From: Betaproteobacteria bacterium
GTDB taxonomy: Bacteria > Pseudomonadota > Gammaproteobacteria > Burkholderiales > Methylophilaceae
Direction of reading: 5' to 3'
Length of the DNA stretch: 64,000 bases
Assembly: GCA_016867975.1 (NCBI GenBank)
Contig: VGIC01000003.1
Span: 31,606 to 95,605, forward strand
In this document: positions 30,406-37,821 of the stretch, in pieces
How the letters are laid out: each line of letters starts with the position of its first letter
Numbering within the stretch: the first letter of the stretch is position 1
Made by a program: the position numbers and the translations under genes
Notes under the pieces: generated by a model
Database searches by the model: none
Told to the model about the DNA's origin: nothing
Seen by the model: the letters and a program-made list of their open reading frames with translations, nothing else

Positions 30406-31062
30406 ATGAGCACACCACACCATCATTCGCATGATCACGATGATCATGATCATTATTTCATTCCATTTACCCTGATCTTTGTTTTTGCCGTAGTCGAGGT
30501 CGTGGGCAGTTGGTATACCGGTTCTTTAGCCTTGCTGAGTGATGCAGGGCACATGTTCTCAGACGTTGCGGCACTTGGCATGGCTTGGATGGCTGTACGC
30601 ATGAGCAAAAAGCCCAACGTAGCACGCCATCACTCCGGGGTCAGCTACGCAGAATTGGCGGTGTCCATCATCAATGCGGCAACCATGTTGCTGGTAATTG
30701 GGTTGGTAGTGGCCGAGGCCATCAGCCGACTCAGCCATCCACATGTGGTCAAGGGAGCGGGGCTTACCATCATTGCCACGCTGGGTTTGATCGTGAATCT
30801 CATTGTGGCAAGACAATTACATCATCAGGCCGAACATCACGCTGAAAGTCTGAATAACCGCGCAGCATTTTTACACGTAATGGGTGATTTGCTCGGCTCG
30901 GTTGCGGCTGTGCTGGCTGGGGTGGTGATTTACTTCACCGGATGGATGCTGATCGACCCCATCCTATCCTTGTTTATCTCGATTTTGCTGTTGGTGCTCA
31001 CCATCAATTTGATACGTGAAATTTTGCGCACAGTTAAAGGCGGAGCACGTTCACTGCATTAA
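30406..31062 (+). CDS. Cation diffusion facilitator transporter lacking the C-terminal domain
   Basis: 218 residues. A His/Asp-rich N-terminus (HHHSHDHDDHDH) is followed by six transmembrane segments, with metal sites SDAGHMFSDVAA (TM2) and HVMGDLLGSVAA (TM5) and a histidine-bearing loop HHQAEHHAES. These indicate Zn/Co/Cd efflux. Typical members have about 300 residues; this one ends right after TM6 (REILRTVKGGARSLH) without the cytoplasmic metallochaperone-like domain. Either it is a naturally short type or it was truncated, since the relic integron region begins at its stop. Confidence 0.88.
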   Translation: MSTPHHHSHDHDDHDHYFIPFTLIFVFAVVEVVGSWYTGSLALLSDAGHMFSDVAALGMAWMAVRMSKKPNVARHHSGVSYAELAVSIINAATMLLVIGLVVAEAISRLSHPHVVKGAGLTIIATLGLIVNLIVARQLHHQAEHHAESLNNRAAFLHVMGDLLGSVAAVLAGVVIYFTGWMLIDPILSLFISILLLVLTINLIREILRTVKGGARSLH

Positions 31063-31080
31063 CGAAATGGGTGCCATGCC

Positions 31081-31143
31081 TCAAAAGGCCATTGATGCCT
31101 CTTCACCGTAGAGAATGAGTCGTTCGTGGATTTGTGCTGTCAT
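31081..31143 (-). pseudogene. 20-codon N-terminal remnant of a cassette-type hypothetical gene
   Basis: Minus-strand frame MTAQIHERLILYGEEASMAF then stop. I recognise the opening MTAQIHERL-GEE-SMAF as the start of a small hypothetical protein common in integron cassettes and similar accessory regions; intact copies continue for over 100 residues. Here it is cut to 20 codons next to the CDF stop. Its ATG is preceded by AAAGGA and lies 15 bp from the attC-like core at 31159-31165, the usual spacing in cassettes. Confidence 0.5.
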
Positions 31144-31158
31144 GGTTCCTTTCTGTGC

Positions 31159-31209
31159 GCCTAACGTCTTGGCTGTAAGTCAGTCCCGCTTGATGGATGA
31201 ATTAGGTTT
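31159..31209 (-). repeat. attC-like integron recombination site (short form)
   Basis: Read on the minus strand this stretch begins with a degenerate CCTAAT box just after the DUF2442 stop. It continues with ATCAAGCGGGACTG, typical of the inner part of attC sites, and ends with AGACGTTAGGC, a perfect GTTRRRY-type core box. A cassette-type start codon follows 15 bp later. Only about 51 bp are present and the inner inverted repeat is poor, so the site is short or decayed. The call rests on motif recognition plus its neighbours. Confidence 0.45.
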
Positions 31210-31453
31210 TAGAGCGCAAAGGAAATGCACTAGGGTTGCGAATAGACTCTACCGACAAGTCAATATCAAGTAAAGGCCAATAAAGATGATTAGATGACTG
31301 CTTTTCAACAGTCGTGACTGCTTCAAGAGTAGCACGTTGAAACCATGGGAACTCAGTAAAGGGTACAAACAACTCCTCTTCGTCCAGCAACAGCCAGAAA
31401 CCTTTATTTGACGCTAAAGAAACCTCAACTTCCGAAATGGGTACGCCAAGCAT
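31202..31453 (-). CDS. DUF2442 domain protein
   Basis: 83 residues, full length for the family: GFWLLLDEEELFVPFTEFPW, then HLYWPLLDIDLSVESIRNP. DUF2442 proteins usually sit directly after a DUF4160 gene in a two-gene module often carried by integrons and other mobile DNA, possibly toxin-antitoxin-like, though unproven. A ribosome-binding AAGGAG lies just upstream. Here the partner is truncated (31425-31562). The gene itself looks intact. Confidence 0.8.
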   Translation of the reverse strand: MLGVPISEVEVSLASNKGFWLLLDEEELFVPFTEFPWFQRATLEAVTTVEKQSSNHLYWPLLDIDLSVESIRNPSAFPLRSKT

Positions 31454-31562
31454 TTAGCATCTCCTTATGATGCCCCTCAACTAATAATAGCGCTTCATTA
31501 AGTCTGAATTCACCGGACTGCGCGCTTTTGCGCAGCCCCACTTTCGCGTGTGAACAAAGTGC
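31425..31562 (-). pseudogene. C-terminal remnant of a DUF4160 partner gene
   Basis: The open minus-strand frame ends GEFRLNEALLLVEGHHKEML followed by NAWRTHFGS and stop, matching the C-terminal helix of DUF4160 proteins that precede this DUF2442 subtype (ending like AWQTHFGS). It overlaps the DUF2442 start by 29 bp, as intact pairs do. The N-terminal two thirds are replaced by attC-like palindromic sequence, and an in-frame stop precedes the fragment, so it is not a functional gene. Confidence 0.55.
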
Positions 31563-31620
31563 TTAAGCACTTATGTTTCACGGTGAAGCCCCTTGCGGTC
31601 TGAACGATGGGTTAGGGCAA
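31505..31620 (-). repeat. attC-like palindromic segment upstream of the DUF4160/DUF2442 cassette
   Basis: On the minus strand the segment opens with CCCTAACCCATCGTTCAGAC and closes with CCGGTGAATTCAGACTTAATG, resembling the two ends of a long attC (right-end consensus like GGTGAATTCAAACGTTAG). Between them are an outer TTCACCG/CGGTGAA pair, a near-perfect palindrome around AAGTGCTTAAGCACTT (31558-31573) and a CTGCGC/GCGCAG hairpin. The core box is mutated, so this would be a dead site. Alternatively it is an unrelated palindromic repeat. Confidence 0.35.
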
Positions 31621-31643
31621 AGCGTAACTTGAGAATGCAGGAA

Positions 31644-31709
31644 TCAATGGGGTTAGATAAAATAAATCGAGTCTGACCCCATTGATGTACTAACCCCATT
31701 GATGTACTA
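31644..31709. repeat. REP-like inverted and direct repeat
   Basis: Inverted arms TCAATGGGGTTAGA (31644-31657) and TCTGACCCCATTGA (31672-31685) differ by one base around a 14-nt loop. The right arm and its tail ACCCCATTGATGTACT are then repeated directly at 31693-31708. Sequences of the AATGGGGTCAGAC type are often found beside IS200-like/REP-associated transposases, but no transposase gene is visible here. Confidence 0.65.
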
Positions 31710-31712
31710 CAA

Positions 31713-31805
31713 AAGATCAAATCATCAGGCACTCAAAACATCACTGTTCAGCACGTGCATGTGGAGGCAGGTGGTCAAGCCCTAGTGGGAAATGTGAATA
31801 AATGA
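31713..31805 (+). pseudogene. C-terminal fragment of a mobile-element hypothetical gene
   Basis: A frame immediately after the repeat reads KIKSSGTQNITVQHVHVEAG then GQALVGNVNK and stop. The pattern VQHVHV-GGQAIVGNV is familiar as the C-terminus of a small hypothetical protein of phages, plasmids and genomic islands. Only about 30 residues remain, with no start. After it a 23-codon frame (31825-31896) and AT-rich DNA up to 32088 contain nothing I can identify. Confidence 0.5.
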
Positions 31806-32088
31806 GGGCATTTGGAAGTTGAATATGAACTCAGCTCCAATAAAAGGGACTCCTAGATATTTGCACGAGCAGAGGGAGCTTTTAAGGAAGGTGGAAAGTT
31901 AAGAGAAACAAAGAAAAGCAGACCTAAGTCGCATTAATTGGCTCGCTCAGTTTTGACACATATCACACAATTATTATAGAGTTAAGGCTAATCGCAAGAT
32001 GATGAAGTTGGCTGTGTTAATCAATGCTCAATTGACAAGAGTCAACCTAAGCCTTCTCTTTTACTTGCAACATATAGGACTTTAATAC

Positions 32089-33358
32089 ATGAAGTTTCTT
32101 ATTTTTATATTTTTTCTTTTACCTTTTTTAGCAAGAGCAGATCTTTCTGTAGAACAGATTTCACAACCGTCTGCCCCAAAAACTGTTTTAGACATCAATA
32201 TCACTGGGGAAATAAAAAAAAAATGATTTGGCTGATCTAAATGCCGCTCTTGCGAGATATACCACTCCTGAAGAATTTAACCCCGACAAATTATCTTTAG
32301 TAGTTAAACCCAATAGTACAGGAGGTAGTCTAGTAACTGCTATCGAAATAGGACGAGTGCTGAGGCGCTTCAATGCCATAGCCTTGCAGTTAGAAGAGGA
32401 GAAATGTTTCAGTGCCTGCGTATTTATCATAGCAGGCGCTCCAAGGAGAATAGTTCATGGTCAGGTGGGGATTCATCGCCCTTATTTAGAGAAGGATAAT
32501 CAAACGACCGTATCAGGGCAAAAGAAGCAAAAGTCAAAAATAGATAACTTGGCGCTAAGCTATCTCAAAGAGATGAATATATCTCAATCTTTATATCATG
32601 ACATGGTTAGAATTAGCCCTCAAAATATAAAGATTCTATCTAATGATGATCTATTGAAATATGGACTTGGATCAAGTGACCCACTTGTAGAGGACGCTGA
32701 AAATGCAAAGAAAGCAAAGGAGTTGGGCATATCTACCTCTGATTTATTAAAGAGAAAAAATGCATTAAAGGCTAATTGTAAGAGAACAGAAAATGTAACC
32801 ACTGAAAGTCTAAATAAATGTTATGAGGAAATAATGCATAAGGGTAATTTAGATTACCTGCCAGAAACCACAGGCAACACAAGTAGAACAGTATCAGAAG
32901 ACAAAGATACTTTAATAGCAACTTTAGATAAGTTAAGACCCAACTGGAGGGAACTTGTAAAGTTGGATAGCTTCAAGGTATGGAAATCTAGATTGAGCAG
33001 GGAAGAACAGGCAGTCATTGATACTAGCTGGGATCCTTACTTGGTAAATAATTTACTTCAAAAGTTTGTAGATCAAAATAATGCAAATCCAAATAAAAGC
33101 AAAACGATGAGGCTGGTTTGTGTAGCGGATAACGTAGATATGCTTTTCATAGTTGATTTTGAGAAAAGTACTGTAGATGGAGTACCTGCAAAAATAACAG
33201 ATGACTTTATTACTTATAGAACTGATCGCCTAGATATAAGTATAAATAGAGCTTTAGGATCTATTTTTGTTAAATTTGTGCCGCCATACAGTAAAAACGG
33301 AATACCTCTAACTCCCGCTCGTGGTCCATGCAAACAAGCTGAAGAAAATAGGTTCTAG
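32089..33358 (+). pseudogene. Secreted ClpP-like (SDH-type) protein gene interrupted at an A10 tract
   Basis: ATG 32089 begins a clear signal peptide (KFLIFIFFLLPFLARA) and runs 45 codons to TGA just after a run of ten A (32214-32223). The next frame (from about 32219) continues for over 370 codons to 33358. With nine A the two join as INITGEIKKNDLADLNAAL in one protein of about 422 residues. Residues after the junction show a ClpP/crotonase-like fold: PNSTGGSLVTAIEIGRVLRR, then CFSACVFIIAGAPRRIVHG with the candidate nucleophilic Ser, then GIHRPY. The C-terminal third is unrecognised. The gene is visibly AT-richer than its neighbours. It may be a true frameshift, a slippage-expressed or phase-variable gene, or a sequencing error. 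Confidence 0.7.
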
Positions 33359-33383
33359 CTTAAGGAACGCACAGAAAGATGTG

Positions 33384-33461
33384 ATGACAAAAGGCATGGA
33401 AACGCTGGTGGGTGTGCGGGGTGGTATTGTGCAAGGTTTTGATGATAAGCCAGCAAACTAA
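33384..33461 (+). other. Short unassigned coding-like fragment
   Basis: A 25-codon frame MTKGMETLVGVRGGIVQGFD ending DKPAN lies between the ClpP-like gene and the nuclease. The frame is open further upstream (AQKDV). I do not recognise it. It may be the tail of a truncated gene, and there is no clear ribosome-binding site. Confidence 0.25.
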
Positions 33462-33487
33462 CTTGAATAATCCATTCCGTAATATCC

Positions 33488-33985
33488 ATGACAACCAATA
33501 TCCTTAAGAAGCTACTGGTCAGCCTGACCTTGGGCTTCTCTCTGGTTGCCCATGGTGAAAACATTAGTGGACGTGTTGTAGGCATATCTGATGGCGATAC
33601 GCTCATCGTTCTAGATACAAGCAATACCCAACACAAAGTAAGGCTTGCCGCTATCGATGCACCTGAAAAGGCACAGGCATTCGGTCAACGTGGTAAACAG
33701 AAGTTGTCTGAACTCTGCTATGGCAAGACTGCTACTATCAATGTGGTCACTACAGATCGATATGGGCGCTCAGTGGGAGATGTTGATTGCTCTGGTATCA
33801 ATGCTAATGAAGCGATGGTTCAATCAGGCTTTGCGTGGGTCTACCGTAAGTACGACAAATGGCATGAGCATTTATATGCACTTGAAGATGAAGCTAGAGA
33901 TGCCAGACGTGGACTATGGGCTGACTCTAATCCGACCGCACCTTGGGAGTGGAGAAAGGCAAAGCGGGATAAGGTTGAAGTGTAA
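33488..33985 (+). CDS. Secreted staphylococcal-nuclease-like endonuclease
   Basis: 165 residues. A signal peptide (LLVSLTLGFSLVAHG) is followed by an SNase domain: GRVVGISDGDTLIVL, KVRLAAIDAPEK and TTDRYGRSVGDV contain the conserved Asp, Arg and Glu-type catalytic positions. GLWADSNPTAPWEWRK is the usual C-terminus. It degrades DNA or RNA outside the cytoplasm in a calcium-dependent manner in characterised relatives. Such genes are frequent on plasmids and islands. The gene appears intact. Confidence 0.85.
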   Translation: MTTNILKKLLVSLTLGFSLVAHGENISGRVVGISDGDTLIVLDTSNTQHKVRLAAIDAPEKAQAFGQRGKQKLSELCYGKTATINVVTTDRYGRSVGDVDCSGINANEAMVQSGFAWVYRKYDKWHEHLYALEDEARDARRGLWADSNPTAPWEWRKAKRDKVEV

Positions 33986-34100
33986 TCCCAATGATTTAGG
34001 TGCGGCGGAGGTGGAGCAGTTTTTAACTTATTTGGCGGTGCAGGGCAATGTGGCAGCTAGTACGAAAAATTAGGCCAAAAGTACGTTGTTGTTTCTTTAT
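33984..34100 (+). pseudogene. Fragment of an integron-type tyrosine recombinase (IntI N-terminal region)
   Basis: A frame overlapping the nuclease stop reads NPNDLGAAEVEQFLTYLAVQ then GNVAASTKN, an in-frame TAG (34071-34073), then AKSTLLFLY. This matches the characteristic N-terminal SAM-like domain of integron integrases (HP-LGAAEVEAFLTHLAV-VAASTQNQALSALLFLY). Roughly 39 codons remain; the catalytic domain is absent. Its orientation, pointing away from the minus-strand cassettes, is that expected for an integron integrase. Confidence 0.65.
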
Positions 34101-34195
34101 GTGGTCGATAATGTAACCTTCGCACTTGCCGTTTGTTTTGCCGTTGGCGGGGCATGGGTGATTTTTTAATCTATTGATAATAAAGGAGTTTTAAA

Positions 34196-34378
34196 ATGCC
34201 GTATGTGAATATAAAATTGGCGGGTGAGGTAACGCGCGAACAAAAGGCGCAAATTGCTAAAGAAATCACCGAAACGCTAGAGCGTGTAGCGCATAAGCCC
34301 AAGTCATACACTTATATCACGTTTGAAGAAGTGGCTTATGAGGATTGGGCGATTGCCGGGAAGTTGCTGGATGAGTGA
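34196..34378 (+). CDS. 4-oxalocrotonate tautomerase family protein
   Basis: 60 residues, full length. It begins MPYVNIKLAGE, so Pro2 becomes the catalytic N-terminal proline after Met removal. The helix TREQKAQIAKEITETLERV and the strand YTYITFEEVAYEDW are typical of the family. A strong ribosome-binding site (AAAGGAG) precedes the ATG. The natural substrate is unknown. The stop codon lies in the edge of the repeat element that follows. Confidence 0.88.
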   Translation: MPYVNIKLAGEVTREQKAQIAKEITETLERVAHKPKSYTYITFEEVAYEDWAIAGKLLDE

Positions 34379-34450
34379 CAGCCGTAGCGCAACGAAAGAA
34401 TCCAGCGCATACAACCTGGATTGCCACGGGTTTTCGCCCTCGCAATGACA
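34375..34450. repeat. Degenerate palindromic repeat between tautomerase and uvrC
   Basis: Contains CCGTAGCGCAACGAAAGAATCCAG-type left sequence and CTGGATTGCCACGGGTTTTC continuing into GCCCTCGCAATGACAGG. The inner arms AATCCAG (34399-34405) and CTGGATT pair. The outer arms are only partly complementary, so the element is decayed. Its style matches the element at 21217-21289. Confidence 0.55.
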
Positions 34451-34499
34451 GGTTAATGCAAGCATAGGATGACGGTTTTAAGTCCTAGGCTGTTAAAAT

Positions 34500-36305
34500 A
34501 TGCCCATGTTCGACCCCAAGCCCATCTTAAAGAATCTGCCCAATCTGCCGGGCGTGTATCGCATGATCAATGCGAGTGATGATGTGATCTATGTCGGTAA
34601 GGCGAAAGATCTCAAGAAGCGCGTCTCTTCTTATTTCAATAAGAATTTGCCTAGTCCGCGCACGCGCATGATGGTGAGCAACATTGCCAGAATCGAAACC
34701 ACCGTCACGCGCAGTGAGGCGGAGGCCTTGTTGCTGGAAAGTAATCTGATCAAGGGATTGATGCCACGTTACAACGTGCTGTTTCGTGATGATAAAACTT
34801 ATCCTTATATCACGCTGACTGGCGATGCGTTTCCTCGTTTGGCTTTTCATCGGGGCGCACAGCGCAAAGGGCATCAGTATTTTGGTCCATTTCCCAATGC
34901 AGTGGCGGTGCGCGAAAGTATTCAGTTGTTACAGAAAGTGTTTAAGCTGCGTACTTGTGAGAACACAGTGTTCTCCAACCGTAGTCGCCCATGTCTGCAA
35001 CATCAGATCGAGCGTTGCACAGCGCCTTGTGTGGACTTGATTTCAGAAGAAGATTACCGCAACGATGTGCATCAGGCGGCTTTGTTTTTGCAAGGCAAGA
35101 CCACGGAGGTCATGGATGAGCTGGGTGAGAAAATGAATCAAGCCGCACACAAGCAGGAATATGAACTTGCCGCAGCGTTTCGTGACCGTATGCAGGCTTT
35201 GCGTCAGGTGCAGGCTAAGCAGTTTGTCAGTGATTTTAATGTGTCAGATGCCGATGTCATTGCCTGTGCTGAATTGGAAGGGCAACATTGCATTAATCTG
35301 GTGATGATACGGGGGGGGCGTCATCTTGGGGATAGAAGCTTTATCCCGAAAAATACTGATGGTGAGGCGCTGGAGAGTAGTGTAGAAGCCTTTTTGGCAC
35401 AGCATTACGGTGCGCAGAACACACCGCCTTTGATAGTTACAGGCATCAAGATTGAAACATCGGTGTTGGAAGAAGCTCTGAGTGAGCAGGCTGGGCGTAA
35501 GATTAAAATCAATACCAATCCAATCGGCGATAAGCGTGTCTGGCTCAAAATGGCGCAGACCAATGCAGAGCTGGCGCTGAGTCAACGCGCTGCGACAACG
35601 GCCAATCAGTCAGCCAAATTGTTGGCGCTACGTGAGGCCTTGCATCTGCCAGATAGCACAGAGCGCATGGAGTGTTTTGATATCAGTCATACTATGGGGG
35701 AGGCCACGGTGGCGAGTTGTGTGGTGTTTGATCGTGGCGATATGCAGAACAGCGAATATCGCCGCTACAACATTACTGGCATCACACCAGGCGATGATTA
35801 TGCTGCCATGCGCGATGTGCTGACACGGCGCTACACCAAAGTGGCGGTAGGGGAGGGTAAGCGACCTGATCTGGTTTTTATCGATGGTGGCAAAGGTCAG
35901 TTGGGCGTGGCGATGGAGGTGATGGCAGAGGTCGGCTTGGGCGATATTCTGCTGATTGGCATTGCCAAAGGCGAAGCGCGCAAACCCGGTTTGGAAACCA
36001 TGATTTTTTCTGATACCGGCGAAATGGTGAATCTGGAAAAAGACAATAAAGGCTTGCATTTGCTACAACAGATTCGCGATGAGGCGCACCGCTTTGCCAT
36101 TACTGGCCATCGTGCTAAGCGCGCCAAGGCCAGAGTACATTCCAGTCTGGAAGATGTCGAAGGTGTGGGCGCCAAGAGACGCAAGGCCCTGCTGACACGA
36201 TTTGGTGGCTTGGAGGGCGTGAAAAATGCTAGTATTGACGAAATAGCTAAGGTAGAAGGAATTAGCCAAACCTTGGCCGAGAAGATCTATGGGGAGCTGC
36301 ATTGA
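34500..36305 (+). CDS. uvrC: UvrABC excinuclease subunit C
   Basis: 601 residues. An N-terminal GIY-YIG nuclease domain (NLPGVYRMINASDDVIYVGKAK) is followed by a UVR motif (ELAAAFRDRMQALRQVQAKQ), the RNase H-like C-terminal nuclease (ERMECFDISHTMGEATVAS, FIDGGKGQLGVAMEV) and helix-hairpin-helix repeats. It cuts both sides of lesions during nucleotide excision repair. The start is ATG 34500 or ATG 34506. pgsA follows 27 bp later, a common pairing. Confidence 0.97.
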   Translation: MPMFDPKPILKNLPNLPGVYRMINASDDVIYVGKAKDLKKRVSSYFNKNLPSPRTRMMVSNIARIETTVTRSEAEALLLESNLIKGLMPRYNVLFRDDKTYPYITLTGDAFPRLAFHRGAQRKGHQYFGPFPNAVAVRESIQLLQKVFKLRTCENTVFSNRSRPCLQHQIERCTAPCVDLISEEDYRNDVHQAALFLQGKTTEVMDELGEKMNQAAHKQEYELAAAFRDRMQALRQVQAKQFVSDFNVSDADVIACAELEGQHCINLVMIRGGRHLGDRSFIPKNTDGEALESSVEAFLAQHYGAQNTPPLIVTGIKIETSVLEEALSEQAGRKIKINTNPIGDKRVWLKMAQTNAELALSQRAATTANQSAKLLALREALHLPDSTERMECFDISHTMGEATVASCVVFDRGDMQNSEYRRYNITGITPGDDYAAMRDVLTRRYTKVAVGEGKRPDLVFIDGGKGQLGVAMEVMAEVGLGDILLIGIAKGEARKPGLETMIFSDTGEMVNLEKDNKGLHLLQQIRDEAHRFAITGHRAKRAKARVHSSLEDVEGVGAKRRKALLTRFGGLEGVKNASIDEIAKVEGISQTLAEKIYGELH

Positions 36306-36332
36306 ACAATCAGATAGAAGTGGGGGCTGTAA

Positions 36333-36929
36333 ATGGTCTGTAATGTGCCAACGATGCTGACTTGGTTGCGTATCTTGCTGATCCCCGTCTTTGTTGGGGC
36401 GTTCTATTGGCCAGAAAATTTGCGGGTTTTGGGGGTGATGCCGTCTCATGCGGTTAACATTTTTGCCACCTCAGTTTTTTTGATCGCTGCGATCACCGAT
36501 TGGCTGGACGGCTATCTGGCCCGCTATCTCAATCAGACCTCAGCTTTTGGCGCTTTTCTGGATCCCGTTGCTGACAAGCTGATGGTGGCTGCAGCGCTCA
36601 TTGTTCTTGTTGAGTTTGGTCGTGTTGGAGCGATTGTCTCTTTGATTATTATCGGTCGTGAAATTGCAATCAGCGCGCTACGAGAGTGGATGTCTGGTGA
36701 AGGGCAGCGTAGCAGTGTCGGAGTGGCCATGATTGGTAAAGTCAAAACGGCTGTTCAGATGTTGGCGATTCTGTTGTTGCTGTATTGGGATGATATCGAT
36801 TTAGGACGAATGGGCGTACTTCCAACGCAGGATATCGGTCATGTGTTGATTATCGTCGCGGCATTCTTAACGTTGTTGTCTATGGCGTATTATTTGCGAG
36901 CCGCTTGGCCAAAGCTGAGCGGTAAATAA
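36333..36929 (+). CDS. pgsA: CDP-diacylglycerol-glycerol-3-phosphate 3-phosphatidyltransferase
   Basis: 198 residues, membrane enzyme of phosphatidylglycerol synthesis. The CDP-alcohol phosphatidyltransferase motif is complete: DWLDGYLARYL followed by GAFLDPVADKL (D-G-x2-A-R-x8-G-x3-D-x3-D). Several transmembrane segments include LRILLIPVFVGAFYW and HVLIIVAAFLTLLSMAYYL. It is linked to uvrC as in many Proteobacteria. Confidence 0.96.
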   Translation: MVCNVPTMLTWLRILLIPVFVGAFYWPENLRVLGVMPSHAVNIFATSVFLIAAITDWLDGYLARYLNQTSAFGAFLDPVADKLMVAAALIVLVEFGRVGAIVSLIIIGREIAISALREWMSGEGQRSSVGVAMIGKVKTAVQMLAILLLLYWDDIDLGRMGVLPTQDIGHVLIIVAAFLTLLSMAYYLRAAWPKLSGK

Positions 36930-37084
36930 TTCGTGAACCCAATCTTAAGAGGTGCAACGTTCTGTAAATTAGATTGGGTTAAGTAGCAGGGCAAGGCTGC
37001 CGCCCACTTTTCGTAAAATCGATACTTTTTTCGTAATGAGAGTGATGCCGTTATGTTGAGTTTTCACTTAACGTTAATGGCATT

Positions 37085-37221
37085 GATTCATCTTCTAACA
37101 ATGCTTCTGCAAGCCGCATCTTACTCATCTCCCGTAGCGGTGCGTCCGCTTCATCTGGGGATTCAAAAAAGCATGAAAAACTCCAAGGTAAATCAGGACA
37201 GTTTATTTGTTCTCTACATTT
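37085..37221 (+). repeat. Diverged direct repeat, copy A (left of the oxidase cluster)
   Basis: This 137-bp stretch aligns with 46283-46418 in the same orientation with essentially one gap. Shared stretches include AGTTTATTTGTTCTCTACAT (exact), TGAAAAACTC and GCATCTT. On the minus strand copy A is an open frame of about 67 codons (37051-37251) without a usable start: APLREMSKMRLAEALLEDES here aligns with ALLQDIRKMLFTESLEGNES in copy B, so both may derive from one gene. The rest of the 405-bp pgsA-DUF2244 spacer shows only the palindromes listed separately. Confidence 0.7.
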
Positions 37222-37233
37222 TGTAACAAAATG
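37217..37233. promoter_or_regulatory. 17-bp perfect palindrome, candidate operator
   Basis: CATTTTGT-A-ACAAAATG is a perfect inverted repeat. It overlaps the end of repeat copy A and lies 8 bp before a TTGACT hexamer (37241-37246) that could be a -35 box for the downstream oxidase genes. The regulator is unknown. Confidence 0.45.
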
Positions 37234-37260
37234 CTTGAGGTTGACTTTTTTTTATGTTAG

Positions 37261-37295
37261 TTTCTGACATGCGTCAAATTGACGCATGTCAGAAA
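37261..37295. promoter_or_regulatory. 35-nt perfect palindrome upstream of the oxidase cluster
   Basis: Arms of 17 bp, TTTCTGACATGCGTCAA and its exact complement, flank a single central A. It ends 39 bp before the DUF2244 start codon that opens the cytochrome oxidase cluster. Such length is unusual for a simple operator. It could bind a dimeric regulator across two major grooves, form an RNA hairpin in the leader, or be a small inverted-repeat element. Confidence 0.7.
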
Positions 37296-37334
37296 TGTAT
37301 AAGCAAGTCATGTTCAATGTTGCATAGGTAATGT

Positions 37335-37802
37335 ATGACGGTTTTTAGCGCTGATGGCAATGTAATAGTAGCAAAACCTAATAACTCTCTTACTATCAAA
37401 GAGTTAGTTTGGCTTTTTGCCGGTATCGCAGCTATTACTATGGTTATAGCGCTGGGCGTTTCCTTGTCTGGGGCGTGGCTTGTTTTACCTTTTGCCGGTT
37501 TTGAAGTGTTAGCTTTTGCATTTGCGCTACACCATGTTTATCTCCACTACGGAGATTATGAAAGTGTCTCGCTAATAGGTAATGATGTGGTGGTGGAAAA
37601 ACATTGTTATAAGAATTCGGAGAAATTCATTTTTCAGCGTTATTGGGCAAAAGTCACTCTGCGCAATAGTACTGACGGGACATATAGTATTTTCATCGGC
37701 CCTCATGGTAAGGAAATAGAGTTTGGAACGCGCTATATGGACACTGAGCAGCGCATAGCGGTTGCCAAGCAACTTAAACAACGGTTAAACATCGTCTGGT
37801 AG
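37335..37802 (+). CDS. DUF2244 membrane protein, oxidase-cluster associated
   Basis: 155 residues. Two transmembrane segments near the N-terminus (LVWLFAGIAAITMVIALGVS, WLVLPFAGFEVLAFAFALHH) are followed by a cytoplasmic beta-rich domain (ESVSLIGNDVVVEKHCYKNS). The arrangement fits DUF2244, commonly found directly before coxB in Proteobacteria. It probably acts in oxidase biogenesis, but no activity is known. coxB starts about 20 bp after it. Confidence 0.85.
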   Translation: MTVFSADGNVIVAKPNNSLTIKELVWLFAGIAAITMVIALGVSLSGAWLVLPFAGFEVLAFAFALHHVYLHYGDYESVSLIGNDVVVEKHCYKNSEKFIFQRYWAKVTLRNSTDGTYSIFIGPHGKEIEFGTRYMDTEQRIAVAKQLKQRLNIVW

Positions 37803-37821
37803 TTTCGTTTTGGGAGAGGGT

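Noticed and set aside
31644..31709. CRISPR-like spaced repeats
   Set aside because: Only two direct copies, contiguous and not separated by unique spacers, within an inverted repeat; no cas genes nearby.
31825..31896. 23-codon frame MNSAPIKGTPR...
   Set aside because: Too short, no recognisable family and no supporting context beyond the neighbouring gene debris.
33645..34073. 142-codon ORF overlapping the nuclease
   Set aside because: Most of it is an out-of-frame shadow of the SNase gene; only its last 30 codons match an integrase and these are reported as a fragment.
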